Below are positions 18,590 through 27,462 of a stretch of DNA of 64,000 nt, piece after piece. Source of the stretch: Bradyrhizobium macuxiense (lineage in GTDB: Bacteria; Pseudomonadota; Alphaproteobacteria; Rhizobiales; Xanthobacteraceae); the NCBI RefSeq assembly GCF_007993935.1, contig NZ_VITY01000015.1, forward strand, positions 55,923 to 119,922, given 5' to 3'. The position numbers were made by a program, and so were the translations under genes. The notes beneath the pieces were generated by a model that had not been told where the DNA came from, searched no databases, and saw nothing but the letters and a program-made list of their open reading frames with translations. Position 1 is the first letter of the stretch; every line of letters begins with the position of its first letter.

Positions 18590-19147
18590 TCAAGACATGG
18601 CACTTCGACACTTATAGCTCCAGAAGCTGGGCTTTCCGAGAGACTTAAGAATGCCGTCCTTCACTAAGACTGTTCCGTCACTCAATATGGATTCGATAAC
18701 GCGAATTCTGACAATTTCATTAGTCTTGGGATCGCTCTCTTTAATCATCACGGCTTCGTGGATCACGTTATTCGTCTTACCCCAGTTCGGATCAGCATTG
18801 CGGACTCGTATTTTCAGCTTTGATGGCGAAATCAGTTGTGCGCTTTCCACAATGGTAAGGCGGATCGGAAATCCCGCGCCGTAGTCGATTTCGCGCACTG
18901 CAAGCCCGTCGGTTCCTTTGACGAAGATCGTGTGAAAGCTTTTCGGCGTCGCGGGTTGATCGCACGAAGTGGCCCACGTCCCCCTTAATCCAAAGCGTTC
19001 TAGAATTTCCCAAGCAGTTTCGGTTGCCCACACAGAGGGTGCATACAAAACAGATACTATAACTGCCGCAAAGGCTACGCTCTGCTCTCTATATTTTCCG
19101 CTTTCGCGGGTGGGAGGCGAAATCAGTGTTCGCGCCGCGACGTGCAT
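18590..19147 (-). CDS. Predicted exported protein of unknown function
   Basis: 185 residues. A hydrophobic segment at about 22-38 (VAFAAVIVSVLYAPSVWA) ends in an A-x-A-like cleavage site. The mature part starts with WEILERFGLRGTWATSCDQPA and has a late conserved-looking cysteine (YKCRSAMS). Proteins with an FGL-GTWA-DC start are frequent, from memory, as small periplasmic unknowns in Bradyrhizobium. Base composition is clearly lower in GC than in neighbours (many AAT, ACT and TTC-rich codons). It is bounded by the two copies of the LysR 3' end, pointing to insertion or transfer. Confidence 0.65.
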   Translation of the reverse strand: MHVAARTLISPPTRESGKYREQSVAFAAVIVSVLYAPSVWATETAWEILERFGLRGTWATSCDQPATPKSFHTIFVKGTDGLAVREIDYGAGFPIRLTIVESAQLISPSKLKIRVRNADPNWGKTNNVIHEAVMIKESDPKTNEIVRIRVIESILSDGTVLVKDGILKSLGKPSFWSYKCRSAMS

Positions 19148-19225
19148 CGTTCACCAATAATGGATGTAGCTGCCTCTCTCATATCAGGCTTGGCCTGCGA
19201 TGTCGCTTACGGCTGGACAAGCCCC

Positions 19226-20149
19226 TCACTCCATCCGCGCGAACAGCTCCACCAGCGTCTCGCGCAGCCAGCGCTGCGCGGGCACGGTGTCGTTGCGCTG
19301 GTGCCAGAACAGGCTGACGATGCGCGGCGGCGCCGGCAGCGGCACCGGCACGGCATGGAGATGGGGCGCCTGGCGGGACTGCGCGCTGAGGTCGCGCGGC
19401 AGCACCGCGATCAGGTCGGACTGGCGGACGATCTCGTAGGCGGCGTTGTAGTGATTGACGATGGCGACGAGGTTGCGCGACAGCCCGCGCGAGGCGAGGA
19501 ACTGGTCGTAGGTCGGCGCCGTCCGGCCCGCCAGGCTCACATCGACATGCTTGGCGTTGAGGAAGCTGCGCACGTTCAGCCGGCTCCGGTTCGCAAGCGG
19601 ATGATCCCGCCGCATGAAGCAGGCATAGTCGACGGTCCACAGCGAACGCGAACGGATCAGTCCCGGATGCTGGGCCTCGTTGACATAGACGCTCAGCACG
19701 CAGTCGACCCGGTTGTCCTCGAGCTGGTCGGCGATCCCGATGATGGTGTTCGGCGCGGTACGCAGCCGCGCGGTCGGCGCCATCTCGGCAAAGCGGTTCA
19801 CCAGCCGCGGCATCACCAGCGACGCCACGTAGTCCGACATCGACAGGCTGAACTCGGTCTGCGCACTGCGTGAATCGAACACCTTCTCGTCGAGCGCGCC
19901 GCGGATGCTTTCCAGGGCGCCGCCGATCGGATCCCACAGCGCCACGGCCCGCTGGGTCGGGCGGATTCCGGTGCCGGATCTGACGAACAGGGGATCGCCG
20001 AGCGCGTCGCGCAGCCGCGCGAGCGCGTTGCTGACCGCGGGCTGGGTCATCGTCAGCGCGCTCGCTGCGCGGGTGACGCTGCCCTCGGTCATCAGGGCCT
20101 CGAAGACTTTGAGCAGGTTGAGGTCGAGCGTGCGGAAGGACAGGGACAA
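19226..20149 (-). CDS. LysR-family transcriptional regulator (NodD/NahR-like subgroup)
   Basis: 307 residues. The start MSLSFRTLDLNLLKVFEALMTEGSVTRAASALTMTQPAVSNALARLRDALGDPLFVRSG is characteristic of the NodD/NahR/LinR subgroup. The effector-binding domain begins around residue 95 (FSLSMSDYVASLVMPRLVNRF). It is divergent from the MFS-amidohydrolase pair, with about 120 bases between them containing AT-rich sequence, so it is the likely regulator of that pair. Its last 167 bases are duplicated at 18368-18534. Confidence 0.85.
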   Translation of the reverse strand: MSLSFRTLDLNLLKVFEALMTEGSVTRAASALTMTQPAVSNALARLRDALGDPLFVRSGTGIRPTQRAVALWDPIGGALESIRGALDEKVFDSRSAQTEFSLSMSDYVASLVMPRLVNRFAEMAPTARLRTAPNTIIGIADQLEDNRVDCVLSVYVNEAQHPGLIRSRSLWTVDYACFMRRDHPLANRSRLNVRSFLNAKHVDVSLAGRTAPTYDQFLASRGLSRNLVAIVNHYNAAYEIVRQSDLIAVLPRDLSAQSRQAPHLHAVPVPLPAPPRIVSLFWHQRNDTVPAQRWLRETLVELFARME

Positions 20150-20272
20150 TATTCACCGTGGTGATGTACCAGATAACGATTATAAATTATTCCCATAATG
20201 CCGATTTGTCTATCATTCCTCCCAACCGACCCCGTGGCGTGTGCCGACCGCGGGGCGGAGGGGGGCTATTTC

Positions 20273-21628
20273 ATGTCGATGATTTCGGCGCGCATCGAGC
20301 GCCTGCCGTTCGCGCGTTTCCATGTGCACCTGCTGCTGATGGGCGGCCTCGGCTATCTGTTCGACGCGATGGATGCCGCGGTGCTGGCGTTCATCCTGCC
20401 GGTGCTGCGCACCGCCTGGGGGCTGACCAATGTCGAGACCGGTGTGCTCGGCAGCAGCACCTTCGTCGGTTATCTCTTCGGCGCGCTGCTGGCAGGGACG
20501 CTGGGCGATCTGATCGGGCGCCGCGCGGTGATGATGTCGGCGCTGGCGCTCTACAGCGTGGCTTCGCTGGTCAGCGCGGCGGTGGACAGCTGGCCGGCGT
20601 TCTTTGCCGCGCGCGTCGTCGCCGGCATGGGCACGGGGGCGGAAAGCGCGATCATCGCGCCATACCTCGCGGAGTTCGTGGCGCGGCGTTACCGCGGCGC
20701 CTTCACCGGCGCGCTCGCAGGCTTCTTCTCCTTCGGCTTCGTCGCTGCCGCGCTGCTCGGCTATTTCATCGTGCCTGCCTACGACAACGGCTGGCGTATC
20801 GTGCTCATCATCACCGCGGTGCCGGTCGTGATGTTGCTGTGGTGGCGCCGGTCGCTGCCGGAATCGCCGCGCTGGCTGGAAAGCCGCGGCAGGGCGAAGG
20901 AGGCCGAAGCGGTGCTCGACAGGATCGAGGCTGTCTTCGCGCGCGAGGGCCGCGTGCTGCCGGCTCCGGTCCCCGAGCCCGCGCTGCCTGCCGTATCGTC
21001 GGGAACGCTGCTGAGCAATTTTGCGGCGCTGCTCGCCGGCCGCCAGGCGCGCATCACCACCATGACCTGGATCATGTGGCTGTCGATCACGTTCAGCTAC
21101 TATTCCTTCTTCGTCTGGATTCCCGGCCTCCTGGTGCAGAATGGCATGAGCATCACCAAGAGCTTCGGCTATTCGCTGGCGATGTATTGCGCGCAGGTGC
21201 CGGGCTATTTCACCGCCGCCTTCTTCAATGAACGGATCGGACGGCAGGCGACGATTGCGACCTACATGCTGCTCGGCGGCGTCAGCGCGCTCGGGCTCGC
21301 CTTTGCCAAGAGCGACGGCGAGATCATGACGGCCGGCCTGCTGCTGTCGTTCTTCATGAACGGCACCTATGCGGGCGTCTATGCCTATACGGCCGAAGTG
21401 TTCCCGACATCGATCCGGACCACGGGCGCAGGCCTCGCATCCGCCATCGGCCGCATCGGTGCGATCGCAGCGCCGATCCTGGTCGGCTACCTCTATCCGA
21501 ATTTCGGCTTTGCCGGCGTATTCGGCGTCACCACGTCGGTCCTCCTGATCGGCGCGCTCACCGTCGTGCTGATGGGCGTGCCGACGCGCGGCCGATCGCT
21601 GGAAGAAATCGCAAGCAAGACCGCGTGA
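20273..21628 (+). CDS. MFS transporter (metabolite:H+ symporter type)
   Basis: 451 residues from ATG 20273, chosen for the strong GGAGGGGGG ribosome site just before it; the frame is open 25 codons upstream. It has twelve transmembrane segments, the MFS A-motif GTLGDLIGRRAVM after helix 2, and the sugar/aromatic-acid-porter-like LPESPRWLESRGR after helix 6. The late segment AYTAEVFPTSIRTTGAGLASAIGRIG is typical of the YdjE/PcaK-like group. It is followed 31 bases later by an amidohydrolase, so the pair probably imports and hydrolyses one compound. Confidence 0.85.
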   Translation: MSMISARIERLPFARFHVHLLLMGGLGYLFDAMDAAVLAFILPVLRTAWGLTNVETGVLGSSTFVGYLFGALLAGTLGDLIGRRAVMMSALALYSVASLVSAAVDSWPAFFAARVVAGMGTGAESAIIAPYLAEFVARRYRGAFTGALAGFFSFGFVAAALLGYFIVPAYDNGWRIVLIITAVPVVMLLWWRRSLPESPRWLESRGRAKEAEAVLDRIEAVFAREGRVLPAPVPEPALPAVSSGTLLSNFAALLAGRQARITTMTWIMWLSITFSYYSFFVWIPGLLVQNGMSITKSFGYSLAMYCAQVPGYFTAAFFNERIGRQATIATYMLLGGVSALGLAFAKSDGEIMTAGLLLSFFMNGTYAGVYAYTAEVFPTSIRTTGAGLASAIGRIGAIAAPILVGYLYPNFGFAGVFGVTTSVLLIGALTVVLMGVPTRGRSLEEIASKTA

Positions 21629-21659
21629 CCACGGCGGCGTCGTGACAGGAGATCCAATC

Positions 21660-22904
21660 ATGTCCACCATCCTCTTCAAGAATGTCGCGCTGCTCGATCC
21701 GCTGCGGTCCGATCTGCTCGAAGGGCACCACGTGCTGGTCGAGGATCGCTTGATCAGGGAAGTGTCCGATCGGCCGATCGACGCGTCGGCGGACCGGGTC
21801 ATCGATCTCAAGGGCAAGACCCTGATGCCCGGCCTGATCGACCTGCATGTGCACGCGGTCGCCGTCGAGCTCGATTTGTCGCAGCAAGCCCGCATGGCCA
21901 ACGTGCTGGTGACGCTGCGCTCGACCATGCTGTTGCGCGGCATGCTGAAGCGCGGCTTCACCACCGTGCGCGATGCCGGCGGCGCCGGCTATGCGCTGAA
22001 GCAGGCGATCGACACCGGCCTGACCGATGGGCCCCGATTGTTCGTCTCCGGCCGCGCGCTCAGCCAGACCGGCGGCCACGGTGACGGGCGTGCCCGCTCG
22101 GACTATCTGGCCGATCCGACCTGCTCCTGCTGCGTGCGGGTCGGCGCCATCGCCCGCGTCGTCGACGGCGTCGATGCGGTGCGCAAGGCGGTGCGCGAGG
22201 AGCTGCAGATGGGCGCCGACCAGATCAAGATCATGGCCTCCGGCGGCGTCGCGTCGCCGACCGATCCGATCGGCGCCTACGGCTATTCCGAGGACGAGAT
22301 CCGCGCCATCGTCGCCGAGGCGAAGGCGCGCCACACCTATGTGCTGGCCCATGCCTACACGGCGGAGGCGATCGAGCGCGCGGTGCGCTGCGGCGTGCGC
22401 ACCATCGAGCACGGCAATCTGATTGATCTTCCGACCGCGCGGCTGATGGCCGAGCAGGGCGCCTATGTGGTGCCGACGCTGGTCACCTACGAAGCATTGG
22501 CAAACGAGGGCGCGAAATACGGCCTGCCCGCGGCGAGCGTCGCCAAGATCGCCGACGTGTGCGACGCCGGCCTGCGCTCGCTCGCGATCTATCGCGAGGC
22601 CGGGGTGAAGATGGGATTCGGCACCGACCTGCTCGGGCCGTCGCAGCGCCTGCAGAGCGACGAGTTCCGGATCCGCGCCGAATTGCTGGGTGCGCAGGCC
22701 GTGATCGCCAGTGCAACCATCGTCGGCGCCGAAGTGCTCGGCATGGAGGGCAAGCTCGGCCGGATCGCGCCGGAGGCTTTCGCCGACCTGCTGGTGGTCG
22801 AGGGCAATCCGCTGCGCGATGTGGCGTGCCTGCTCGGCCAGGGCGAGCATATCCCGCTGGTGATGAAGGCCGGCAAGGCCGAGGTCGATAGGCTGGGTGG
22901 GTAG
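21660..22904 (+). CDS. Metal-dependent amidohydrolase
   Basis: 414 residues from ATG 21660, with GGAGATCC as ribosome site. Amidohydrolase superfamily features are in order: the strand HxH motif LIDLHVHAV near residue 60, a lysine segment DQIKIMASGG near 190 (candidate carboxylated Lys), LAHAYT near 230, TIEHGN near 250 and the catalytic Asp in GFGTDLLG near 320. It resembles the group of Xaa-Pro/N-acyl amino acid and carbamate hydrolases more than allantoinases. Its place behind an MFS carrier and a divergent LysR regulator suggests a catabolic role. Substrate unknown. Confidence 0.8.
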   Translation: MSTILFKNVALLDPLRSDLLEGHHVLVEDRLIREVSDRPIDASADRVIDLKGKTLMPGLIDLHVHAVAVELDLSQQARMANVLVTLRSTMLLRGMLKRGFTTVRDAGGAGYALKQAIDTGLTDGPRLFVSGRALSQTGGHGDGRARSDYLADPTCSCCVRVGAIARVVDGVDAVRKAVREELQMGADQIKIMASGGVASPTDPIGAYGYSEDEIRAIVAEAKARHTYVLAHAYTAEAIERAVRCGVRTIEHGNLIDLPTARLMAEQGAYVVPTLVTYEALANEGAKYGLPAASVAKIADVCDAGLRSLAIYREAGVKMGFGTDLLGPSQRLQSDEFRIRAELLGAQAVIASATIVGAEVLGMEGKLGRIAPEAFADLLVVEGNPLRDVACLLGQGEHIPLVMKAGKAEVDRLGG

Positions 22905-23066
22905 GTGCCTGAGCACGCTCGCGGGCAGATCGCTCGTTCTCACGGCGTCACGCGGAAGCCGGTGGCGCCGATTTAGCCGATCACATTGCTCTTGGCGGCG
23001 TTGACGCGGCCGGGCGGAAGCACGACATATCGCGTGCCGACCCCATCCGCCGCTCCGGAGCCAGCC

Positions 23067-24263
23067 ATGAACGCGCCCAACATCGAATCCGTCACGCCGC
23101 AGTCCGACGGCGACGCCGTGAGCTGGTTGACCAACGAGACCCGCGACCAGCGCTTCATCGACAACATCTTCGCCGAGCTCTGCCTCCGGCTGCAGGGCGC
23201 GGGCATCCCGATCAAGCGGGCGACGATGAATCTGATGATCCAGCATCCGCAATGGCTCGGTGCCCGGATCATCTGGGCCGACGGAAAGCGCGAGGCTGAG
23301 ATCACGCGGGTGGACTACGATGTCCAGCAGCGATCGGAATATATCGGCAGTCCGGTCTATGAAATCCACCAGGGTGCGGACGAGGTGCGCGAGAAGCTCG
23401 AACGCGACCCGTCACAGGGCCGCAAGCACGCGCTCTTTGACGACATGCGCGCGCAGGGCCTGACCGACTATGTGGCCTGGCCGCTGCTGCATACGCTCGG
23501 CAAGCGGCATGTCGTGACCTTCGCGACCGACCGTGCCGGCGGCTTCAATGAGGCTGATATCGCCGAACTGCGGAAGGTGATGCCGGTGCTGGCGCTGGTC
23601 AGCGAGATCCGGATGAAGAACCGCCTGGCGCGGACGCTGCTCGAGACCTATGTCGGCACCCATGCCGGTGAGATGATCCTGGCCGGTGCGACGCGGCGCG
23701 GCAGCGGCACGACGGTCCACGCCGCGATCATGATCTGCGACCTCAGGGATTTCACCCGGATCTCGGACTCCTGGCCGCGCGATGACGTCATCGATCTCCT
23801 CAACGACTATTTCGACGCGATGTCGGAGCCGATCGCGCGGCATGGCGGCGAAATCCTGAAATTCATCGGCGACGGGCTGCTCGCGATCTTCCCGCTCAGC
23901 GAGCCCAAGGCCTGCGCCAACCTGCTGCACGCGGTGTCCGAGGCGCGGCTGGCGATGGCGGCGCTGAGCGAAAAGAACAGCATGATGGGCCGGGCGCCGA
24001 TGAACTACGGCATCGGCGTTCATGTCGGCGACGTCATGTACGGCAATATCGGGTCGCGCAGCCGGCTCGACTTCACCGTAATCGGTCCTGCGGTGAATAT
24101 GGCCTCGCGCCTCGAAGCGCTGACCAAGCAGTTGAAAAGGAACGTGCTGCTGTCGCGCGCATTTGCCGATCTGGTCGAGCACGATTTCGCGCTCGAGCAT
24201 GTCGGCGAGCATGCGGTGCGCGGCTTCAGCGAGCCGATCGAGCTGTTTGCCTATAACGGCTGA
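23067..24263 (+). CDS. Class III adenylate/guanylate cyclase
   Basis: 398 residues from ATG 23067; an in-frame start exists 27 codons upstream but reads like untranslated leader. Residues 1-190 form an N-terminal domain without clear signature, possibly GAF-like (LLHTLGKRHVVTFATDRAGGF). The class III catalytic domain follows: metal Asp in ICDLRDFTRIS (about D225), second metal site in KFIGDGLLAIFP, GVHVGDVMYGNIGS and DFTVIGPAVNMASRLEAL. It makes cyclic nucleotide from a nucleoside triphosphate. It is soluble, with no membrane segment. A Crp/Fnr-type regulator lies convergent just downstream. Confidence 0.85.
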   Translation: MNAPNIESVTPQSDGDAVSWLTNETRDQRFIDNIFAELCLRLQGAGIPIKRATMNLMIQHPQWLGARIIWADGKREAEITRVDYDVQQRSEYIGSPVYEIHQGADEVREKLERDPSQGRKHALFDDMRAQGLTDYVAWPLLHTLGKRHVVTFATDRAGGFNEADIAELRKVMPVLALVSEIRMKNRLARTLLETYVGTHAGEMILAGATRRGSGTTVHAAIMICDLRDFTRISDSWPRDDVIDLLNDYFDAMSEPIARHGGEILKFIGDGLLAIFPLSEPKACANLLHAVSEARLAMAALSEKNSMMGRAPMNYGIGVHVGDVMYGNIGSRSRLDFTVIGPAVNMASRLEALTKQLKRNVLLSRAFADLVEHDFALEHVGEHAVRGFSEPIELFAYNG

Positions 24264-24288
24264 AACCTGTTCTGGACGCTTGCGGATG

Positions 24289-25032
24289 TCACGGTGAGAT
24301 GCCGAGCGGGTCTCTTGTGTGAAGGTAACCCGGGTCGAACTCGGCTATCTTCACGAGACCGGTCCAGTCGTTGACGACCAGTTTGCCATCCCGGAAATCC
24401 ACCGTGCTGGTTGCACGCAGCTCACGCAAGGTCCGGTGGACCGTGGCAATGGCGATCGCCAGCGTCTCGCCGAGCTGGGTCAAGCTGACCGGAAAGTCCC
24501 ACGTCATGCCGTTGTTGAGACCGGCCTCGCGCGCCCGGTAGAACAACTCGCAGAACAGATGCGCCATCCCGGCGACGTTGGACCTGGCGCCATTGTTGGT
24601 GACGGCCTCACGAAAGATCGCGGCATCGATCAGGGTCTCTCGCCAGATCGCGAAAGCGAATGACGGACGCCGGTTGAAGGCGCGCATCAGCATCCTGTGC
24701 GGGACAAAGGCGACGATCGCGGCTCCGATCGCGCACACGCTGTGATCCATCTCGCGAAGGAACAAGGCCTGGACGTCAGGCAGGTCGCCCGCGATATGGA
24801 AGGAAATGTACTGGCGGCGGCCGTTACGCAGGATGTGATATCGGCCGACCGTTCCGGAGACCACCAGGGCGGCGACCTTCGGCGCCTCGCCCTGATGGAT
24901 GAAGTCCTCGCCGGGCTGAAATTCCCGTATCTCATGCGGCAGGGCTGCAATTTCACGGACATCCTGCTTGGCCAGGCGCGAATGTGTTTGCAGGCTGCGG
25001 ACGAGAAGTTGGTGCGCGTTGTGAGCGTCCAT
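24289..25032 (-). CDS. Crp/Fnr-family transcriptional regulator
   Basis: 247 residues from ATG 25032, preceded by AAGGGAGACGATC. The N-terminal cyclic-nucleotide-binding-like beta barrel includes PGEDFIHQGEAPKVAALVVSGTVGRYHIL and ends with FHIAGDLPDVQALF. A dimerisation helix follows, and the C-terminal winged helix carries VSLTQLGETLAIAIATVHRTLRELRATS. The phosphate-binding cassette of true CRP (RxS) is not evident and there is no Fnr cysteine cluster, so the signal is unknown. It is convergent with the cyclase gene, only 25 bases apart. Confidence 0.85.
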   Translation of the reverse strand: MDAHNAHQLLVRSLQTHSRLAKQDVREIAALPHEIREFQPGEDFIHQGEAPKVAALVVSGTVGRYHILRNGRRQYISFHIAGDLPDVQALFLREMDHSVCAIGAAIVAFVPHRMLMRAFNRRPSFAFAIWRETLIDAAIFREAVTNNGARSNVAGMAHLFCELFYRAREAGLNNGMTWDFPVSLTQLGETLAIAIATVHRTLRELRATSTVDFRDGKLVVNDWTGLVKIAEFDPGYLHTRDPLGISP

Positions 25033-25169
25033 GATCGTCTCCCTTGCTGCGATGCACCGGCTATCAAATGATAGAGCACAGCGGCTGGTGCGCGATAAAC
25101 TCCGAGCAACCGGCCGCGGTTTCAGGTCCATGCCGCGCGGTTGCGGTTTGACTTGATCGTTTGAGCGAG

Positions 25170-25367
25170 ATGTTGCGATCCTGGTTCTCCCTGCGGTTCT
25201 TCCGGTCGTTTGATCGACGCGCGGCCTCGGATTTTCCTTCGCGTACGCTTGCGAGCGGCACGGCCCAACCGCCTTCCCCGATGTCCGACGAGGTGCTGGC
25301 GCATGCCATGCGCGACCTGGAAGACCTGCAGCGCGATCTGTCGGCGCCAGACCATCCCAAGATGTGA
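25170..25367 (+). CDS. Small hypothetical protein (65 aa)
   Basis: ATG 25170 in a frame with strong third-position GC over its second half (DEVLAHAMRDLEDLQRDLSAPDHPKM). The N-terminus is basic and aromatic (MLRSWFSLRFFRSFDRR) and the C-terminus is an acidic helix. No family is recognised. It opens a run of three small co-directional genes. Expression is not certain because the ribosome site is weak. Confidence 0.45.
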   Translation: MLRSWFSLRFFRSFDRRAASDFPSRTLASGTAQPPSPMSDEVLAHAMRDLEDLQRDLSAPDHPKM

Positions 25368-25394
25368 AGACATGGAAGCCTGGAGGAGACCGGA

Positions 25395-25607
25395 ATGAAC
25401 GAATTGGACGAAGCGCTCAGGGCTCGATTGGACGCCGTGCTGGATCAGGTGTGCGGCAGACTGGTCAACGGTGGCGACCATGACACGCGGAAATACATCG
25501 CGGAGAAACTGGTCGAAGCGGCACGGAAGGGAACCGTCCATCTTGACGAGCTGAGCGTCGTTGCCCGTCGCGCGTTGTTGGAACGCTCAAATCGAAGGGC
25601 GGGTTGA
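25395..25607 (+). CDS. Small hypothetical protein (70 aa), alpha-helical
   Basis: The ATG at 25395 is preceded by CTGGAGGAGACCGGA, a strong ribosome site. The product is helical and charged (LDEALRARLDAVLDQVCGRLVNGGDHDTRKYIAEKLVEAARKG). Similar short proteins occur widely in rhizobia as unknowns. It sits 28 bases after the preceding small gene. No function can be assigned. Confidence 0.65.
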   Translation: MNELDEALRARLDAVLDQVCGRLVNGGDHDTRKYIAEKLVEAARKGTVHLDELSVVARRALLERSNRRAG

Positions 25608-25735
25608 GGAGCGTCCGCCTCGCATTATGCCGCGCATATTGACCAATCGTTCCACCGCCGACGATTGGTTCCAGGGGAACGACTCCGGCCAGCAGAAAGT
25701 TTTTACTGCAGCATTCGAAGGTCAGGAGCGGAATC

Positions 25736-25951
25736 ATGCGTAGCTTGACTGAGCAGAATATTCGCACGCGGGCTTACAAGCTTTGGCAGGCGGCAGGTGA
25801 ACCCAACATCAGGTTCGATGCGTTCTGGTACCAGGCGGAGAAGGAGCTGCTGGAAGAGAGAACCAGGGAGACAGCCAAGTCTGGTCGATCGAAGGCCGGG
25901 ACGCGCCGGATCGTCCGGCGGCGGGATGGGGCGTCCGCGCGTGCTCACTAG
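25736..25951 (+). CDS. DUF2934 family small protein
   Basis: 71 residues from ATG 25736, with CAGGAGCGG as ribosome site. The pattern IRTRAYKLWQAAGEPNIRFDAFWYQAEKELLEE matches DUF2934 (I-x-x-RAY-x-LWE-x-x-G-x-P and a W-x-x-AE-x-EL end). The C-terminal 20 residues are basic. DUF2934 proteins are common in Bradyrhizobium and have no established function. The gene ends 39 bases from the convergent ClC gene. Confidence 0.75.
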   Translation: MRSLTEQNIRTRAYKLWQAAGEPNIRFDAFWYQAEKELLEERTRETAKSGRSKAGTRRIVRRRDGASARAH

Positions 25952-25989
25952 CGTGGCTGTGAAATAACGGGCCGTCTAACTCCGTTGCG

Positions 25990-27300
25990 TCAAACCGATT
26001 TGGGCTGCGCCGGTGGGGCCCGGTCGATGAATCCCTTGGCGAGGGCGTGATAGACGCCTTCCTTGCAGATCAGGCGCGAGCTCGCATGCGCGATCAGGGC
26101 CGCGGCCATCAGCGGCACCACCATTGCGTGATTGTCGGTCATCTCGGTGACGATCACGAAGGCCGTAATCGGCGCCTGCACAACGCCTGCGAAATACGAC
26201 ACCATGCCGAGCAACATGATGGCAGGCAGCGGCGCGCCGTGAAACAGCGGCGCGATGTTGGAGCCGAGCCCGGCGCCGACCGCGAGCGAGGGCGCGAAGA
26301 TGCCGCCCGGCATGCCGCTGATCGAGGCGAACGTGGTTGCGAGGAATTTCCACATGCTGAAGCTCGCGGGCAATTGTGAGCCGGCTTCGAGCGCGGACTT
26401 CACCTGCTGATATCCCGTGCCGTAGATCGCGCCGTCGGACGCAATGCCGCAGATCGCCGCCGCCAGTCCGCAGATCGCGGCAAATCCGATCGGATAGCGC
26501 TTGATCGCGCGCCCGGCCGGATTGGCAAATCCGCGCGCCATCGCGATGAGGATGCGGCTGAACAGGCCGCCCGCAAGACCGCCGGCCACGCCGCAGAGCG
26601 GGATCGCGAGCCAGTCGGCGCCGTTGCGCAAGCCCGTCGCGCTGGTGCCGAAATACGTATAGTTGCCCATCAGCGCGAGCGAGGTCAGGCCCGCGGCGAT
26701 CACTGCGCCGATGATCAGGCTGGAGGTTCGCGTCTCGAAGGCGCGGCTCATTTCCTCGATGCCGAACACGATTCCCGCGAGCGGCGTGTTGAAGGCCGCC
26801 GCGACACCCGCGGCCGCGCCGGCAAGGATCAGGCCGGGCTGGCGGCGCGGCGAGAAGCGGCCGAGCGCAAACATGATCGACGCGCCGATCTGCACCGTCG
26901 GTCCCTCGCGCCCGACCGATGCGCCACACAGCAGGCCGAACAGGGTCAGCAGGATCTTGCCGGCCGCAACGCGCAGCGAAACCAGATTCTCGCGCGCGGT
27001 CTGGTCGGTCAGATGGCGCGCGGCGATGGCCTGCGGGATGCCGCTGCCCTGCGCGTTCTGAAAGAAGCGATTGGTCAGGAAGACCGACAGCGCGAAGCCG
27101 GCGGGCGTTAGCAGCAGCGAAGCATAACGGAAATGCGACACCAGCGCGGAAAAGGCGATCTGCGCCAAATCGGCGAGCTGCGCCAGCGCGACGGCCGCCG
27201 CACCGACCGCAATGCCGCCCAGCAAGAAGATGGCCCGGCGTTGCCAACGCGCGGAGACGATTCTGACTAGCCGCCGCTGGCGGTTGGAGGGGAAGGTCAT
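25990..27300 (-). CDS. ClC-family chloride channel / Cl-/H+ antiporter
   Basis: 436 residues. Selectivity-filter motifs are present: GSGIPQ (85-90), GREGP (130-134) with the gating Glu at 132, and GGIFAPSLAVGAGLG near 330. The hydrophobic profile fits the 18-helix ClC fold. There is no C-terminal CBS pair, so it is the short bacterial type. It probably moves chloride, or fluoride/nitrate-like anions, across the inner membrane, and acid-stress roles are known for homologues. It is a single gene, convergent with the DUF2934 gene. Confidence 0.9.
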   Translation of the reverse strand: MTFPSNRQRRLVRIVSARWQRRAIFLLGGIAVGAAAVALAQLADLAQIAFSALVSHFRYASLLLTPAGFALSVFLTNRFFQNAQGSGIPQAIAARHLTDQTARENLVSLRVAAGKILLTLFGLLCGASVGREGPTVQIGASIMFALGRFSPRRQPGLILAGAAAGVAAAFNTPLAGIVFGIEEMSRAFETRTSSLIIGAVIAAGLTSLALMGNYTYFGTSATGLRNGADWLAIPLCGVAGGLAGGLFSRILIAMARGFANPAGRAIKRYPIGFAAICGLAAAICGIASDGAIYGTGYQQVKSALEAGSQLPASFSMWKFLATTFASISGMPGGIFAPSLAVGAGLGSNIAPLFHGAPLPAIMLLGMVSYFAGVVQAPITAFVIVTEMTDNHAMVVPLMAAALIAHASSRLICKEGVYHALAKGFIDRAPPAQPKSV

Positions 27301-27462
27301 GCTGGCGGATTCTGGCTCATGTCGTGGTCCGATACGAAACGGATCACGTCATTCCTAGCACGCGTCGACGGAGTGCGAAGCTCAAGAAATCAGCAAGACA
27401 TGCCGGCGCAATCGCCAGATCGCGGCGCCGAAATCAGCGCCCGCCGCCGATCTCCGGCGCTG

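Noticed and set aside
20213..21964. Minus-strand open frame of about 583 codons opposite the MFS gene
   Set aside because: No domain and low-complexity charged composition; the plus strand encodes a complete MFS carrier.
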